DNA from: Zoroaster sp. YZ-2022 | Lineage: Eukaryota > Echinodermata > Asteroidea > Forcipulatida > Zoroasteridae | Length of the DNA: 64,000 bases | Assembly: GCA_029582265.1 (NCBI GenBank) | Contig: CM055821.1 | Span: 41,177,004-41,241,003 of the forward strand | Reading direction: 5' to 3' | Shown: positions 40,102 to 53,757 of the stretch, in pieces | Numbering within the stretch: the stretch's first letter is position 1 | Layout of the letters: the number at the start of each line of letters is the position of its first letter | The notes under the pieces: model-generated | Seen by the model: the letters and a program-made list of their open reading frames with translations, nothing else | Told to the model about the DNA's origin: nothing | The model's database searches: none | Position numbers and translations under genes: made by a program

Positions 40102-43100
40102 AACGAGCCCAGTCTAATGTCACGGTCGCCAACCCCCGATTCGAGGGTTCGAGGTGCGATATCCTTGCAGTCCTCCCAGCTTGGGGGTATCCACAAGTTA
40201 ACAAGATAAACTTCTCTTTTCATACCTTTGTAATTGATCGGGTCACTGAGTGGTCAACTCCCGGCCGTGTATACAAGAGTTACGCGCAGGTGCGATTACG
40301 GTTGTGCGTGACAACGTAAATGTGTGTATTAAGTTTTACTTATGTTATAAAAAAAAAAAAAATACATTTGTTTAGTAGAATTTTACTATGAATGTGTATA
40401 AAAGACATGATTTAATGTCAAGTCCCCCACGAGGCGCTGTGTCTCATTCAACGTCAAATTCAAGATGGAGAACACGAAGGTGAATAATGTCACAGCAGTG
40501 GGAGTATCGTCAAAATTTTACTGATTGAGCAGTGGCGTAACTACGGTCCAATTATCAGCGGGGGAACTAGGGGTGCACCACTTTTTCTATGGGGCATGTC
40601 AATACTTGAATCCTGCATTCTCAAATAGGGACCTATTTTTTCAAAATTCTGAATTGGGGGCACCCGGGGGACACGGACCTTGGCTGGGGGGCACGTTCCC
40701 CTGTCCCCCCTATATTTACGCCACTGTGATTGAGGCGGTTGAAGGTAAACAATTGTTGAGTAAACAAGCCTGAATCGTTTGTGGGATGAAATATCAGCGT
40801 ATACTCGTTCAGACACAGTCATGTACCCAGCAACGACTGCTTCATACAAGTCATTGTGCAAGTATGTGCATGCATGTGTCGTGACCATTATGCGCTGTCA
40901 ATCGGATACATAATTTCGCCTAGTTTCTCTCGGAACAACTAAGGCTTAACCTGAACTATATAAGGAGAACACCAATACAATTATTTAAAAACTCAACATT
41001 TGTTTAACCTTCAAATACCTCAACCAGGAATCCTTACATTTGTAACTGGGCCAGGTACAAAACAGAACTCCCAACATATTATCAAACAATAATGTAAGAA
41101 AAACAAAATACCCATTAAAAGTAATACTTTATACAATTTACCTACAATAGAGGTAAACCATTTAGTCTTATACCTCACAAGTATGTAAAATTTTACCTAA
41201 CCAACATTTACCTACAAGTTAGGTAAATAAAATTACCTAATATCGCAGTAAAACGTTATACAACTGTTAGGTAACATTTTACCCAACGCCTGTTTGGTCA
41301 AGTTTTACCGAGGAGGTTCACCGGGAACATCTAAAACAGGGTAAGATTTTACACAGCTTGTATAATTTCTTCTCTGGTTTGTAGTAATGTGACTGGAATC
41401 GCTTACAGGCGCGGCGGCCGCATGTAAACAAAGTGTGTCTTCCAGAAATTGAATACAGTGAATCATGTACCCAAGCTTCAGCGTACAACATTGTGGGAAT
41501 AAAAGCACGATAGTGATGGGTACCAGACTTATTACATTGTCCCAAACAAACACTGGTCTCTTAATTTTCATGGTGTTTGGTGTCAATTCTAGAGAAATGG
41601 AATGAACATTTTTGAAAATTTGCATTCAGGAGACTCTGTGTAGGTATGAGCTGGGTAAAACATGTTTTGTAAAATATTACACAATTTAGGTAAAATTTCA
41701 TGAAAATAAAGAACACAATTGCTGTGTAAGTTAAAAATTACGTAATTTAAATGTATTAAATTTTATTTACATAATTTATGTAACTAATTCAAGTCTTTAC
41801 CTTGCCCGTGTAACTTTTACCACAAGGAACCTAAGCATTGCCGTGCGTTGTGTAAAAATTCACTTTTAATTGTGTAAAGCCCACCATGTGATCATGCATT
41901 GTGTGTGCGCGACGTGTGTGCAAAAGCAGTGTGTGCCTGTCAAGTCGACAATCGCCTCACAACATGGAGTAAATGAGAGAGAACCTCGTGAAGTGGGGAT
42001 TTGAAGAGATGTTTTCATTTTATTGTTGATAAATAAAAGAAACGTTTTTGAAACTGTAAAGTATAGTGGGGTGCCTTGTTTCATTTACATTATTTTAAGA
42101 ATTATGCAGACCAAACAATGTAGTAAAAGTTTACAAGGTCAAATAGTAAAAAGAGTCTAGTATTCTACACAAAAAGTAAGTATTTTTTACCAATACATTC
42201 AGTAACAATTTACTTAATTTATGTTTACCTATTTAAGAGGTAAATCTTTTCCTGATTTTTGAAGTAAAGTTTACAAAATGTTTATGAAAAACTTTACCCA
42301 ACACGCATTTTGTAAAACTTTACCAAACAATTAGGAGGTTCGTATACAACATTGCAAAATAGTAAAATTTTACACAACTTGTGTATTTTTTTTCTGTGTG
42401 TATTTCAGCGTATAAAGCTTGATTTTTATGGAGTTCATGGAAACAATTTCTAGTGGCAGATATTTAGGTTTTGTTGTTGAAAATACAGTCTAGACTAATA
42501 AACTGTGACGAATTTATTTGGGAGTGAGGATGGGAGATGAATATGCAAATTCCCTCCAAATAAAATATTAGGGCTGACATATGTCAGGTTGTCGAAATTA
42601 TCTTTTGTTAAAATGCTGCACATTAATGTTTTTAGTAATATATCGCCGTAGCTGTCAGACTAACACATGTCGTAAATATTTATTTGTATGGCTTTTTCAA
42701 AAGAGTTGTGTTTAATGTATTTGATTACGCCTATGGTGAATTGGTTTGGGGACATTATATAGCGACATTTTATTGTTTTATTAATGTTATTCTAGCAATA
42801 TATTATATTGGCTGCAGGCCGAAATATGGGGGAAAAAACATTTTGCTAAATCCATCGTGATTATTGGGAAATGGAATCAGGCGAGAGCAATGTACAATCA
42901 TGGAGGAAGAAAACAGACTGTTTTCTTCCTCCATGGAACTAATATTACAACGGCGTGGGGTCATGAGAATTATGTTCTTAACTTGGTCAGGGGTTTTCTT
43001 TATTATTACACACTGTAAAAAAATAATGTATGCAACAAATACGTAAATTTCAAAGGATGATGCCAAATTCCAATTTATCTTATCTGACCCCTAACCTGTC

Positions 43101-43977
43101 ACCCATTAGGCCTCCTGCCCCACCCAACAGAGAAAATCATCCCCTGACACACAATAAGAAATTAAAAAATATATATTTTCTATTTTGTGTGTAAACATTT
43201 TGAAGGTTCATTTAGGCCTACTGTTTTACGAAGATAATGAGGGAACGTTTATGAACTTAAAACTGTGGGTCCACGTCTTTGTTCTGTACCATCGCTTACC
43301 GCAGGGTCTTTAATAGCATCATGGTGATAGCATTTAAAACTAGCCCGCCTTCCAGTTGATCCTGGCCGATTTCCGCACCTTTAAATATAGCCGGAATCTG
43401 GTTGTGCAAGCTTATGACTGGACCATTCCAACCCCATTTTCCCATCCCTTTTCTTCAAAATAAAATAACGCAGTTTCTATTTTCTGGGGCATAATTCCTT
43501 CAGAAGAAATTCTCTCCATTAAAATAACTTACAAAAATAAAGTGCCCTAGAACTAGTTTACTATATATAAAAGAAACACCTCATATTGTTTACCACCTGC
43601 CACTTTCAGCTCCCTCTCAACTTTAAAACTATTCATTGTACAATCATAATGAGAATCATTACAGGCCTGTTAAACTTTGTGAGTGCATACTAGTAATCAT
43701 GTTCGGCCATCTTATGTCAGTTAATCCCTGAATACAAGAGCTTTTGTTTGAGTGGACGCTCATTCAGAGAAACCAGACTATTTTTTTGTACCTCGCTTTC
43801 AAATGCTAATGAAATATATGATCCGTTTTTTTATTCCTTTGCTGTGGAACTATCGGACAATTAGTGCATGAAACATAAGCCATAGTGTGGCTGTGAGAAT
43901 TACAGTCATTTTCCAGTAATTTGTCAGTTATCTTGTGAATAAGGCGAATGGCCTGCATGATATGTGAAAGAACGTGC
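40102..43977 (+). repeat. 3.9-kb direct duplication, copy 1
   Basis: It is nearly identical over its whole length to 44384-48277, with scattered substitutions and small indels. No coding gene is recognised inside. The part at 41120-42400 is full of GTAAA/TTTAC words and may be a nested MITE. A hairpin lies at 42899-42935. An 18-base-scale segment present in copies 2 and 3 (near CATACGTTATGCATTATGCG) is missing here. Confidence 0.93.
42899..42935. repeat. Perfect hairpin, 18-base arms
   Basis: The arm CATGGAGGAAGAAAACAG faces its exact complement across one base. The same hairpin is at about 47201-47237 in duplicate copy 2. Confidence 0.95.
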
Positions 43978-44383
43978 TCATGTGAACCCTCATTCGTTTA
44001 CACTGCACTTCCGGCTCCAACTGCGTACACCATAGAGCAAGGACCAGACATGGTCATACTTCCAAAAGGATTGCATACAATTTACACCATCCGTTCTGTA
44101 CATGTACATGTACAGGTACAGCAGGTGGGTGCTAGTGTGGACGGGGGTTGGGGTTGACTCACACCTTCAAGGACTGTTTGCATTGCTCCATGGTTTAATG
44201 CACACAATGACTGACATAATTGTGAACTGGACTCTTCTGTGGTCAGCCAATAATGTTAGTCAGTGAAAATGATACCAGGTTTATCTAGCAGAAGATCAGC
44301 TGTTTTTGCAACTGGTAGCAGTAAAGGTGCTAATAACATCCAGTGTGACATTAGACTGGGCTCGTTTCCCTAATGGCCATGGA
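43978..44383. other. Spacer between the duplicate copies
   Basis: About 400 bases with no gene. It ends in the left arm of a palindrome whose right arm is the first bases of copy 2. Confidence 0.7.
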
Positions 44384-44405
44384 AACGAGCCCAGTCTAAT
44401 GTCAC
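44345..44405. repeat. Palindrome at the duplication junction, 25-base arms
   Basis: The arm beginning GTGACATTAGACTGGGCTCG (44345-44369) is exactly complementary to 44381-44405, with an 11-base spacer. Only the right arm is present at the start of copy 1. Confidence 0.95.
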
Positions 44406-47400
44406 GGTCGCCAACCCCCGATTCGAGGGTTCGAGGTGTGATATCCTTGCAGTCCTCCCAGCTTGGGGGTATCCACAAGTTAACAAGATAAACTTCTCTT
44501 TTCATACCTTTGTAATTGATCGGGTCACTGAGTGGTCAACTTCCGGCCGTGTATACAAGAGTTACGCGCAGGTGCGATTACGGTTGTGCGTGACAACGTA
44601 AAAGTGTGTATTAAGTTTTACTTATGTTATATAAAAAAATATTTTACATTTGTTTAGTAGAATTTTACTATGAAAGTGTATAAAAGACATGATTTAATGT
44701 CAAGTCCCCCACGAGGCGCTGTGTCTCATTCAACGTCAAATTCAAGATGGAGAACACGAAGGTGAATAATGTCACAGCAGTGGGAGTATCGTCAAAATTT
44801 TACTGATTGAGCAGTGGCGTAACTACGGTCCAATTTTCAGGGGGGAACTAGGGGTGCACCACTTTTTCTAGGGGGCATATCAATACTTGAATCCTGCATT
44901 CTCAAATAGGGACCTATTTTTTCAAAATTCTGAATTGGGGGCGCCCGGGGGACACGGACCTTGGCTGGGGGGGCACGTTCCCCCGTCCCCCCTATATTTA
45001 CGCCACTGTGATTGAGGCGGTTGAAGGTAAACAATTGTTGAATAAACAAGCCTGAATCGTTTGTGGGATGAAATATCAGCGTATACTCGTTCAGACACAG
45101 TCATGTACCATACGTTATGCATTATGCGCCCAGCAACGACTGCTTCATACAAGTCATTGTGCAAGTATGTGCATGCATGTGTCGTGACCATTATGCGCTG
45201 TCAATCGGATACATAGTTTCGCCTTTCTCTCGGAACAACTAAGGCTTAACCTGAACTATATAAGGAGAACACCAATACAATTATTTAAAAACTCAACATT
45301 TGTTTAACCTTCAAATACCTCAACCAGGAATACTTACATTTGTAACTGGGCCAGGTACAAAACAGAACTCCCAACATATTATCAAACAATAATGTAAGAA
45401 AAACAAAATACCCATTAAAAGTAATACTTTATACAATTTACCTACAATAGAGGTAAACCATTTAGTCTTATACCTCACAAGTATGTAAAATTTTACCTAA
45501 CCAACATTTACCTACAAGTTAGGTAAATAAAATTACCTAATATCGCAGTAAAACGTTATACAACTGTTAGGTAACATTTTACCCAACGCCTGCTTGGTCA
45601 AGTTTTACCGAGGAGGTTCACCGGGAACATCTAAAACAGGGTAAGATTTTACACAGCTTGTATAATTTCTACTCTGGTTTGTAATAATGTGACTGGAATC
45701 GCTTACAGGCGCGGCGGCCGCATGTAAACAAAGTGTGTCTTCCAGAAATTGAATACAGTGAATCATGTACCCAAGCTTCAGCGTACAACATTGTGGGAAT
45801 AAAAGCACGATAGTGATGGGTACCAGACTTATTACATTGTCCCAAACAAACACTGGTCTCTTAATTTTCATGGTGTTTGGTGTCAATTCTACAGAAATGG
45901 AATGAACATTTTTAGAAATTTTGCATTCAGGAGACTCTGTGTAGGTATTTGTGAGCTGGGTAAAACATGTTTTGTAAAATATTACACCATTTAGGTAAAA
46001 TTTCGGGAAAATAAAGAACACAATTGCTGTGTAAGTTAAAAATTACGTAATTTAAATGTATTAAATTTTATTTACATAATTTATGTAACTAATTCAAGTC
46101 TTTACCTTGCCCGTGTAACTTTGACCACAAGGAACCTAAGCATTGCCGTGCGTTGTGTAAAAATTCACTTTTAATTGTGTAAAGCCCACCATGTGATCAT
46201 GCATTGTGTGTGCGCGACGTGTGTGCAAAAGCAGTGTGTGCCTGTCAAGTCGACAATCGCCTCACAACATGGAGTAAATGAGAGAGAACCTCGTGAAGTG
46301 GGGATTTGAAGAGATGTTTTCATTTATTGTTGATAAATAAAGAAACGTTTTTGAAACTGTAAAGAGTATAGTGGGTGCCTTGTTTCATTTACATTATTTT
46401 TAAAGAATTATGCAGACCAAACAATGTAGTAAATGTTTACAAGGTCAAATAGTAAAAAGAGTCTAGTATTCTACACAAAATTAAGTATTTTTACCAATAC
46501 ATTCAGTAACAATTTACTTAATTTATGTTTACCTATTTAAGAGGTAAATCTTTTTACTGATTTTTGAAGTAAAAGTTTACAAAATGTTTATGAAAAACTT
46601 TACCCAACACGCATTTTGTAAAACTTTACCAAACAATTAGGAGGTTCGTATACAACATTGCAAAATAGTAAAATTTTACACAACTTGTGTATTTTTTTTC
46701 TGTGTGTATTTCAGCGTATAAAGCTTGATTTTTATGGAGTTCATGGAAACAATTTCTAGTGGCAGATATTTAGGTTTTGTTGTTGAAAATACAGTCTAGA
46801 CTAATAAACTGTGACGAATTTATTTGGGAGTGAGGATGGGAGATGAATATGCAAATTCCCTCCAAAAGATTAGGGCTGACATATGTCAGGTTGTCGAAAT
46901 TATCTTTTGTTAAAATGCTGCTCATTAATGTTTTTAGTAATATATCGCCGTAGCTGCCAGACTAACACATGTCGTAAATATTTATTTGTATGGCTTTTTC
47001 AAAAGAGTTGTGTTTAATGCATTTGATTATGCCTATGGTGAATTGGTTTGGGGACATTATATAGCGACATTTTATTGTTTTATTAATGTTATTCTAGCAA
47101 TATATTATATTGGCTGCAGGCCGAAATATGGGGGAAAAAACATTTTGCTAAATCCATCGTGATTATTGGGAAATGGAATCAGGCGAGAGCAATGTACAAT
47201 CATGGAGGAAGAAAACAGACTGTTTTCTTCCTCCATGGTACAATGTACAACGGCGTGGGGTCATGAGAATTATGTTCTTAACTTGGTCAGGGGTTTTCTT
47301 TATTATTACACACTGTAAAAAAATAATGTATGCAACAAATACGTAAATTTCAAAGGATGATGCCAAATTCCAATTTATCTTATCTGACCCCTAACCTGTC

Positions 47401-48277
47401 ACCCATTAGGCCTCCTGCCCCACCCAACAGAGAAAATCATCCCCTGACACACAATAAGAAATTAAAATATATATATTTTCTATTTTGTGTGTAAACATTT
47501 TGAAGGTTCATTTAGGCCTACTGTTTTACGAAGATAATGAGGGAACGTTTATGAACTTAAAACTGTGGGTCCACGTCTTTGTTCTGTACCATCGCTTACC
47601 GCAGGGTCTTTAATAGCATCGTGGTGATAGCATTTAAAACTAGCCCGCCTTCCAGTTGATCCTGGCCGATTTCCGCACCTTTAAATATAGCCGGAATCTG
47701 GTTGTGCAAGCTTATGACTGGACCCTTCCAACCCCATTTTCCCATCCCTTTTCTTGAAAATAAAATAACGCAGTTTCTATTTTCTGGGGCATAATTCCTT
47801 CAGAAGAAATTCTCTCCATTAAAATAACTTACAAAAATAAAGTGCCCTAGAACTAGTTTACTATATATAAAAGAAACACCTCATATTGTTTACCACCTGC
47901 CACTTTCAGCTCCCTCTCAACTTTAAAACTATTCATTGTACAATCATAATGAGAATCATTACAGGCCTGTTAAACTTTGTGAGTGCATACTAGTAATCAT
48001 GTTCGGCCATCTTATGTCAGTTAATCCCTGAATACAAGAACTTTTGTTTGAGTGGACGCTCATTCAGAGAAACCAGACTATTTTTTTGTACCTCGCTTTC
48101 AAATGCTAATGAAATATATGATCCGTTTCTTTATTCCTTTGCTGTGGAACTATCGGACAATTAGTGCATGAAACATAAGCCATAGTGTGGCTGTGAGAAT
48201 TACAGTCATTTTCCAGTAATTTGTCAGTTATCTTGTGAATAAGGCGAATGGCCTGCATGATATGTGAAAGAACGTGC
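44384..48277 (+). repeat. 3.9-kb direct duplication, copy 2
   Basis: It matches copy 1 from ACGAGCCCAGTCTAATGTCA to GATATGTGAAAGAACGTGC. A retroelement-end-like repeat starts directly after it. Confidence 0.93.
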
Positions 48278-48405
48278 CTGATTGGACGATCAGAGGACGA
48301 TCAGAGCATACTGATTGAAACGTCGAGTTGTACCCCCAGTTCTTTTCAGAACTAATTACTACTCAATTGAGATTCCACATGGTGTCACCGCAATCAGTCT
48401 TACTT
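48278..48405 (+). repeat. Dispersed retroelement-end-like repeat, copy 4
   Basis: It has GACGATCAGAGCATACTGAT, TGAAACGTCGAGTTGTA, TTCAGAACTAATTACTACTC and CACATGGTGTCACCGCAA. It abuts the end of the duplicated block. Confidence 0.7.
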
Positions 48406-48407
48406 AA

Positions 48408-48842
48408 TAAATTATTTATTAACCAATCAGGCTACACTCCACTACCAACACCAGCATGCTTATGAATATGGATGAGGTGAATTTCCAAAGCTAGCAAACC
48501 CCCTATTGTTTAGTGGTATAAACTAAAAAGGTGTTAATTGGATCTAGCAGACTATACTGGGATAAATAATTTATTAACCAATCAGGCTGTTATCGCTTCA
48601 GTGCTTCTTTCATCACGTACGCGCAATACTTAATACATTAAGTATTGCGCGTACGTGATGACTAATGATATTCTGATTGGTTAATAAATTATTTATTAAC
48701 CAATCAGGCTACACTCCACTACCAACACCAGCATGCTTATGAATATGGATGAGGTGAATTTCCAAAGCTAGCAAACCCCCTACTGTTTAGTGGTATAAAC
48801 TAAAAAGGTGTTAATTGGATCTAGCAGACTATACTGGGATCA
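48408..48842. repeat. Two direct 155-base repeats around a long palindrome
   Basis: Units beginning AATTATTTATTAACCAATCA and ending GATCTAGCAGACTATACTGG occur at about 48408-48562 and 48681-48838. Between them lies a 50-base palindrome (48611-48660): arms of 24 bases starting CATCACGTACGCGCAATACT around a 2-base centre. Confidence 0.93.
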
Positions 48843-51129
48843 AGAAGTTTGACCATGATAGGACGTGATTTTTGTCTGCAGTACATCTTCGTCCATGTAT
48901 ACTAATACCGTGTACCTAGCATGCTTCGATATATTTTATTTTTCGTTCGATTACAGTTTTTCAAAAAAATTTATATACAGAATATAATACATAGTACGAT
49001 ATCTATCGTCTTCCCCAAGATTAAAGTAGATAATTTATCGTACCACTCTAAAATGGTACAACGACTGAAAGTGTACGTTCTTTGGGTATATTTTTGATAT
49101 TATATCAAATTTTGATGTAGAGTACTTTGATTGTGATGACGTCATCATGACGTTTTCAACTTTTATGTGCATATATAAGTTAAGGTTTAGTGACTGAGAA
49201 GAAGTTTTTAAAAAACGAACAATAACAAGAGGTGTTCGCACCATAGTTCGAACACCTAAAAAATGAACAATAACACTGTTGCTCAAACACCTAAAAAATC
49301 AGTGAATGTTCATGTCGTTTTAGTTATTTTATTTACTACCTAGGCCATGATATGGGTTTGGAGGTAACCTCTGCTTCATAATATATATATATTTTTTGGG
49401 CTTATGTTAAAGTTCGTAATATAATTAAAAATGTAATTAATAATGTTCAATGTAAAATCGGGTGGTCATGAACACGGAAAATCTCGCTTTACGCGTTTAT
49501 TCCGACAGCCCATAAGTTACGACTGCAAACACCGACAGAATTTAAATTCACCAGATAGCCTTTAACCAAATTCATCAGCCTAGGCCAACTAGTATAAAAC
49601 TGCCCAACCAGCCAGTAGTGTAGCTCATAGAGGGCAGGGGGTTTCGTCCCCCTTCCCGCCCTTTTGACATAAATGATTAATGATGTCTGAGTCGGCCATC
49701 AGAATTAGGACTTTAGACAATAACCTGAAATGTGTGGTTCGGAATTTACAAAACGATGGGTGATTCTGTTTTAGTTAGATATGCCATTTAAAAAGCCCCT
49801 TATTCAAAATCAATCCGTCCGCAGCATATTTAGAACAAGTTTCAGTCGATTCGTTTTGTGTGTTACTGTACATTCGTTTATTTCTTAACAATAAAAACGT
49901 GAATCCCCCTTGTCAGTGGTGGCCAACCTGCAGCTCATCGGCCACATGCGGCCCGCTGAGGGATTTAATACGGGCCGTGAAGCCTCTTCAGAAAAGAAAC
50001 ATTATACTTGCCTATTGCACAATACACTGCATGTTACGGTCGGACGATGTTTTGTTCAAACCTGAACTTTCCAAAATCTTTCACCGAAGCTTTTATCAGA
50101 TTTGTAGCTTGCCATGCAAACCATGATTCTCCAATGCAAATTGTGGAATCAGAATTTCTAATTATCGTCTAGAGGGAGTATCATGCTATATTCAGAGGTC
50201 ACAGGAGAAAAGTAGAGTTTCAATCTGTATCCTGCTTTTGAGGCTCGTGAATCCTTGAGAGGTTAAAGACAGGGGACCAGTCTAGCTTCGCACGGACGTG
50301 CTGGCTCCAACGATCATCAGAAGCATTTGACACACGCGCTGAAGCAACGCGAACGCGCGCGCCTGTACGCACAACATGCATATTATACACGTACACTGTC
50401 ACTTGCGCGCGTGCATTTATTAACTTAAACTACAACTACTAGATTGACGCGTTGTCTTCCTTGTCAATGTTGCTGTGCACTGCATGCCTATGTAAAAAAA
50501 AAAAAAGCCTCTATGTTTTGGGCCTACACTGCACGTGAACATTGAATGGCCTAGTTTCCATCGAGCCCATTGGATTTGTCAATATCATTATTGGAATGAA
50601 ACCCATTTCTTTGGGATGTGTGTTTCGCTTGTTGACTTTGATAACAGTAGCTGTCGTCGTTGTGACAAACATTTCACCCTTCTTTCGTTCATTCACCTTG
50701 AACTCCGCCCAAGACCATGGAATGGGCCAAGTATCGAAACAAACAGGCACAATGGCTTCTTCAAAGACCAGGGGTATGTAAATAAAGGAAATATACCGAA
50801 AAAAATACAATTATTGTGTATAGGTCTAATGAGCAAAAGGAACCAGAGCGCGAAAGCGAACTACATAAACCTGAAGGGGAAGGTTGATCATGTAACGTAT
50901 GAGTTTTGTGTATATTTACGATACTGAATCAACCTCTTCGCTTTCGCATTCGCGTGTATGTATGTGTGTGTATGTACATGTATGTATGACATGACTAGTA
51001 TTACCGGTACTATTTGAAGCCAACAAGTTAATGGGGTTTTGTACTTTTTGTTTGTAAATAATAGCTACCAATCCTACACCATAGGCCTGTTTGAGACATT
51101 AAAGAAAGTCATTAAATTATACAAAAGAC
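48843..51129. other. Non-coding DNA with a possible hAT-type end
   Basis: No intact gene. GTGGCCAACCTGCAGCTCAT followed by CACATGCGGCCC near 49917-49960 resembles the ends of hAT-derived repeats known from other animals; this is tentative. The 50330-50420 stretch is rich in CGCG and GCGC words. Confidence 0.4.
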
Positions 51130-51490
51130 ATTCAAGTTATGTCGGCAAAACTGCTTCTAAAGGGATATCCTTACTTTCTTTAAGTTTAACAACCAAACTG
51201 TAAAAGTTGGAAACATTCATTTCTAAATCAGATTTTTTTTTAAACAACGCTTGTCAATAGAGGACGGTATTTATTCCCAAGTAAGTGGATGGTGCTGAAA
51301 TTAAGGACTTGGTACCAATACATCTTAAGTTTGAACTTAAAGTTATGGGAAATAAATAACAAATAGAGGAACTCAGACACAACTATTTCCAGGAAAGATT
51401 GATACGACCGTCGGTTTTATACTGAGTAAGTTTTATATTATAATCCACCAATTTGGGAATTACCAATAATATCCCCTACCTTATGTATTT
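51130..51490. repeat. Dispersed repeat, copy 2
   Basis: Same family as 26614-27010, with GGCAAAACTGCTTCTAAA, ATATCCTTACTTTCTTT and GGGAATTACCAATA in the same order. Confidence 0.7.
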
Positions 51491-51627
51491 CAGACAAATA
51501 AATTAGTAGGATCTGTTAACCAATTTCGTATTTAAGGCCTTATGTGAAACATAAATAAAATAGTGCAATGACCACTTCTTACTTTATAAACTTGTTCACA
51601 TCAAAAATATAGCAGTTTGATGCATTA

Positions 51628-51832
51628 TTATCGTCACGATCAACAGGGCAGTATAGTTTCAGATTAGCTCAGTGACTGAAAATAATACCCCCACATGATA
51701 AAGTCATAACATACCGGTACCGTTGCTGCTGCATACGTGAGCCAGTAAGTTTCAGTGACTGTGTTCATTTTAAACTAGGACACCAATTCCATGCCCTCTT
51801 GAAAGTCTGCTTTGATCGTGTCCCTCTAAGTA
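51628..51832. mobile_element. MITE, TTAA-end family (decayed)
   Basis: It contains TATCGTCACGATCAACAGGG, CAGTGACTGAAAATAATACC and CCAATTCCATGCCC, then TGATCGTGTCCCT. Both outer ends are damaged. Confidence 0.78.
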
Positions 51833-51934
51833 CCGGGGGATACATGTACATTTTTTTTATCAAGGTCACAAAATAAACAGAAGGATAGTAATCGAGACAA
51901 TAACTGAACCAAGTAATTGTTTTGGACTGTCATA

Positions 51935-52336
51935 TGTGACCCGCTCTGTGAAAATGAGTCACAAGTCGCAAATTTGACAAATATACATTTCTATGTAGCT
52001 GGAAAGAGTACATCATCGGCTTTAATTTGGTATATGTTAGCGGTGTGTGGCATATTGCATTATGGAGATATGGCATTTGTAATAATCAATAATGTGCATA
52101 ATTGACACAATTTATTGTTAGGAAAACAAGCATTCAAATGAAAATCATTGATTTTAATATTTTATTGATTGAAATTGACGTTTATGTAAAAATATTCAGA
52201 AAATTTAGATCCTCATGTCAAAAAACATAACCAAAAATCAGATGTTAAAAAAAAAAACACCCTCTCAACATTCCATCGTCCATTACATGTAAACACATGG
52301 TGCGACATGTGACTCATTTTCACAGAGCGGGTCACA
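51935..52336. mobile_element. 402-bp MITE with TA target duplication
   Basis: The ends TGTGACCCGCTCTGTGAAAA and TTTTCACAGAGCGGGTCACA are exact inverses, and the repeat extends through TGAGTCACA. TA flanks both sides. The interior is AT-rich without a gene. The size and TA suggest a Tc1/mariner-mobilised element. Confidence 0.9.
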
Positions 52337-53531
52337 TATTATAAAGAAGATCTTATACTTTCATAAGAAAAGAACTTACCAACACCCGTGGACTTGAATA
52401 AAGAAGGTTCAATTGAGTTGAAGTGTTATTATAAGAACCGATAATATTGTTACTTTTTCCGAAAACAAAAATGCAAAATCATTGTTATTGGCCTTACGTT
52501 TCGAACCTAGCAGGTTCTTTCTCAAAGGCAAAGTGAGACAGGGGAGTAAACAAGGTACGCACATAAACATACTGTAAGAGAGGAAGTTAGTCAGGTGTGA
52601 AATGAACACACAAGAAGAAGATGCAAAAAACAGAGTCAAGCACCTGGTCCTGAGACCGAACAAAAGGAGATTAAGTATGAATAGAGGTACCTGGAGTTTT
52701 TGGCCGGAGGAAGAGATTATGAGATTAGTGAAAATCAAAATTGGAGTAAAACAAAACGGACAAATAGACGAACAAGCAAAACAAATGTTTAAAAAAAAAA
52801 TGTTTATTTATATTTTACAATCTTGTTCATAGGAAACTACACAAAAGTTCGAGTAGAGGTTCAAGATATGCTACATCAGGTATGTCGTATTTACAAAATA
52901 TTGGGATAGCTGAGCTGAGCAGATAGTTTTCCCGTTTCAGGTTAAAGCCACTAAGGCCCTAAACATTATTGATTATACCGAGGGGGGGGGGGGACACATA
53001 CAAATGATCAGACTTACTTGTGTAAAGTTTATGATGGCGTCACACGTGCCTTGAAATATTTCTGTCTCAGGGGGGCAACCCTTTTAGCATTATAAGAGTG
53101 ACAAAATTCCCAAAATGAAGACAGATATTCCACATTGAATGAATGCACGGTCTGTTGTTGCTGTTTACAACACAATGGATATTCCATTGTGAAGTATGGA
53201 TGCATTTACAGACATTTCTACAACAAGTGTATGATGGCTTTATGCCATAACAAAGTTTGTGCCTTTTGCACAAGTGTATTAATATATTTTGATTTGAGAT
53301 TTTTGTTTTACGAGCATATAACCTCAGTACCTCACATCTTTTACCTGTTGTCTCCATTTTTTACTTCGCAAACAAAGTTCTTTTCTTATTAAAGTTAGCG
53401 CTTCTTTATATGTATGCCAGTCCAAAACAATAACTTTGTCCAATTATTGTCTCTATCACTATGTTATCCTTCTGTTTATTTTGTAACCTTGATATAAAAA
53501 ATATACATTAAATTAAATATACATTATTAAT
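52337..53531. other. Non-coding DNA
   Basis: No gene. It has a half fold-back repeat near 52468-52533 and a G-run near 52981. Confidence 0.5.
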
Positions 53532-53757
53532 TAGAGTGACAATATCGTCACAATCAGAGCAGACGATCAGCAGGACATGGAATCGGTGCCCTAGATTATG
53601 ATGAACACAGCGACTGAAAATTACTGGCTCATTTATGCAGCAGCAACGGTTATGACCTTATCATGTGGGGTATCATTATTTTCAGTCACGATAAGTTAAT
53701 CTAAAGCTAGCACTCCGATTCCATGCTCTGTTGATCGTGACGATATTGTCCCTTTAA
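53532..53757. mobile_element. MITE, TTAA-end family
   Basis: About 226 bases. It starts with GTGACAATATCGTCACAATC, has GGACATGGAATCGG and GATTCCATGCTCTG inside, and ends GACGATATTGTCCCTTTAA. Confidence 0.85.

Noticed and set aside
50535..50927. 130-residue plus-strand ORF and its overlapping frames
   Set aside because: Three frames are open over the same bases, with no recognised domain and no splice-consistent neighbours; treated as chance.
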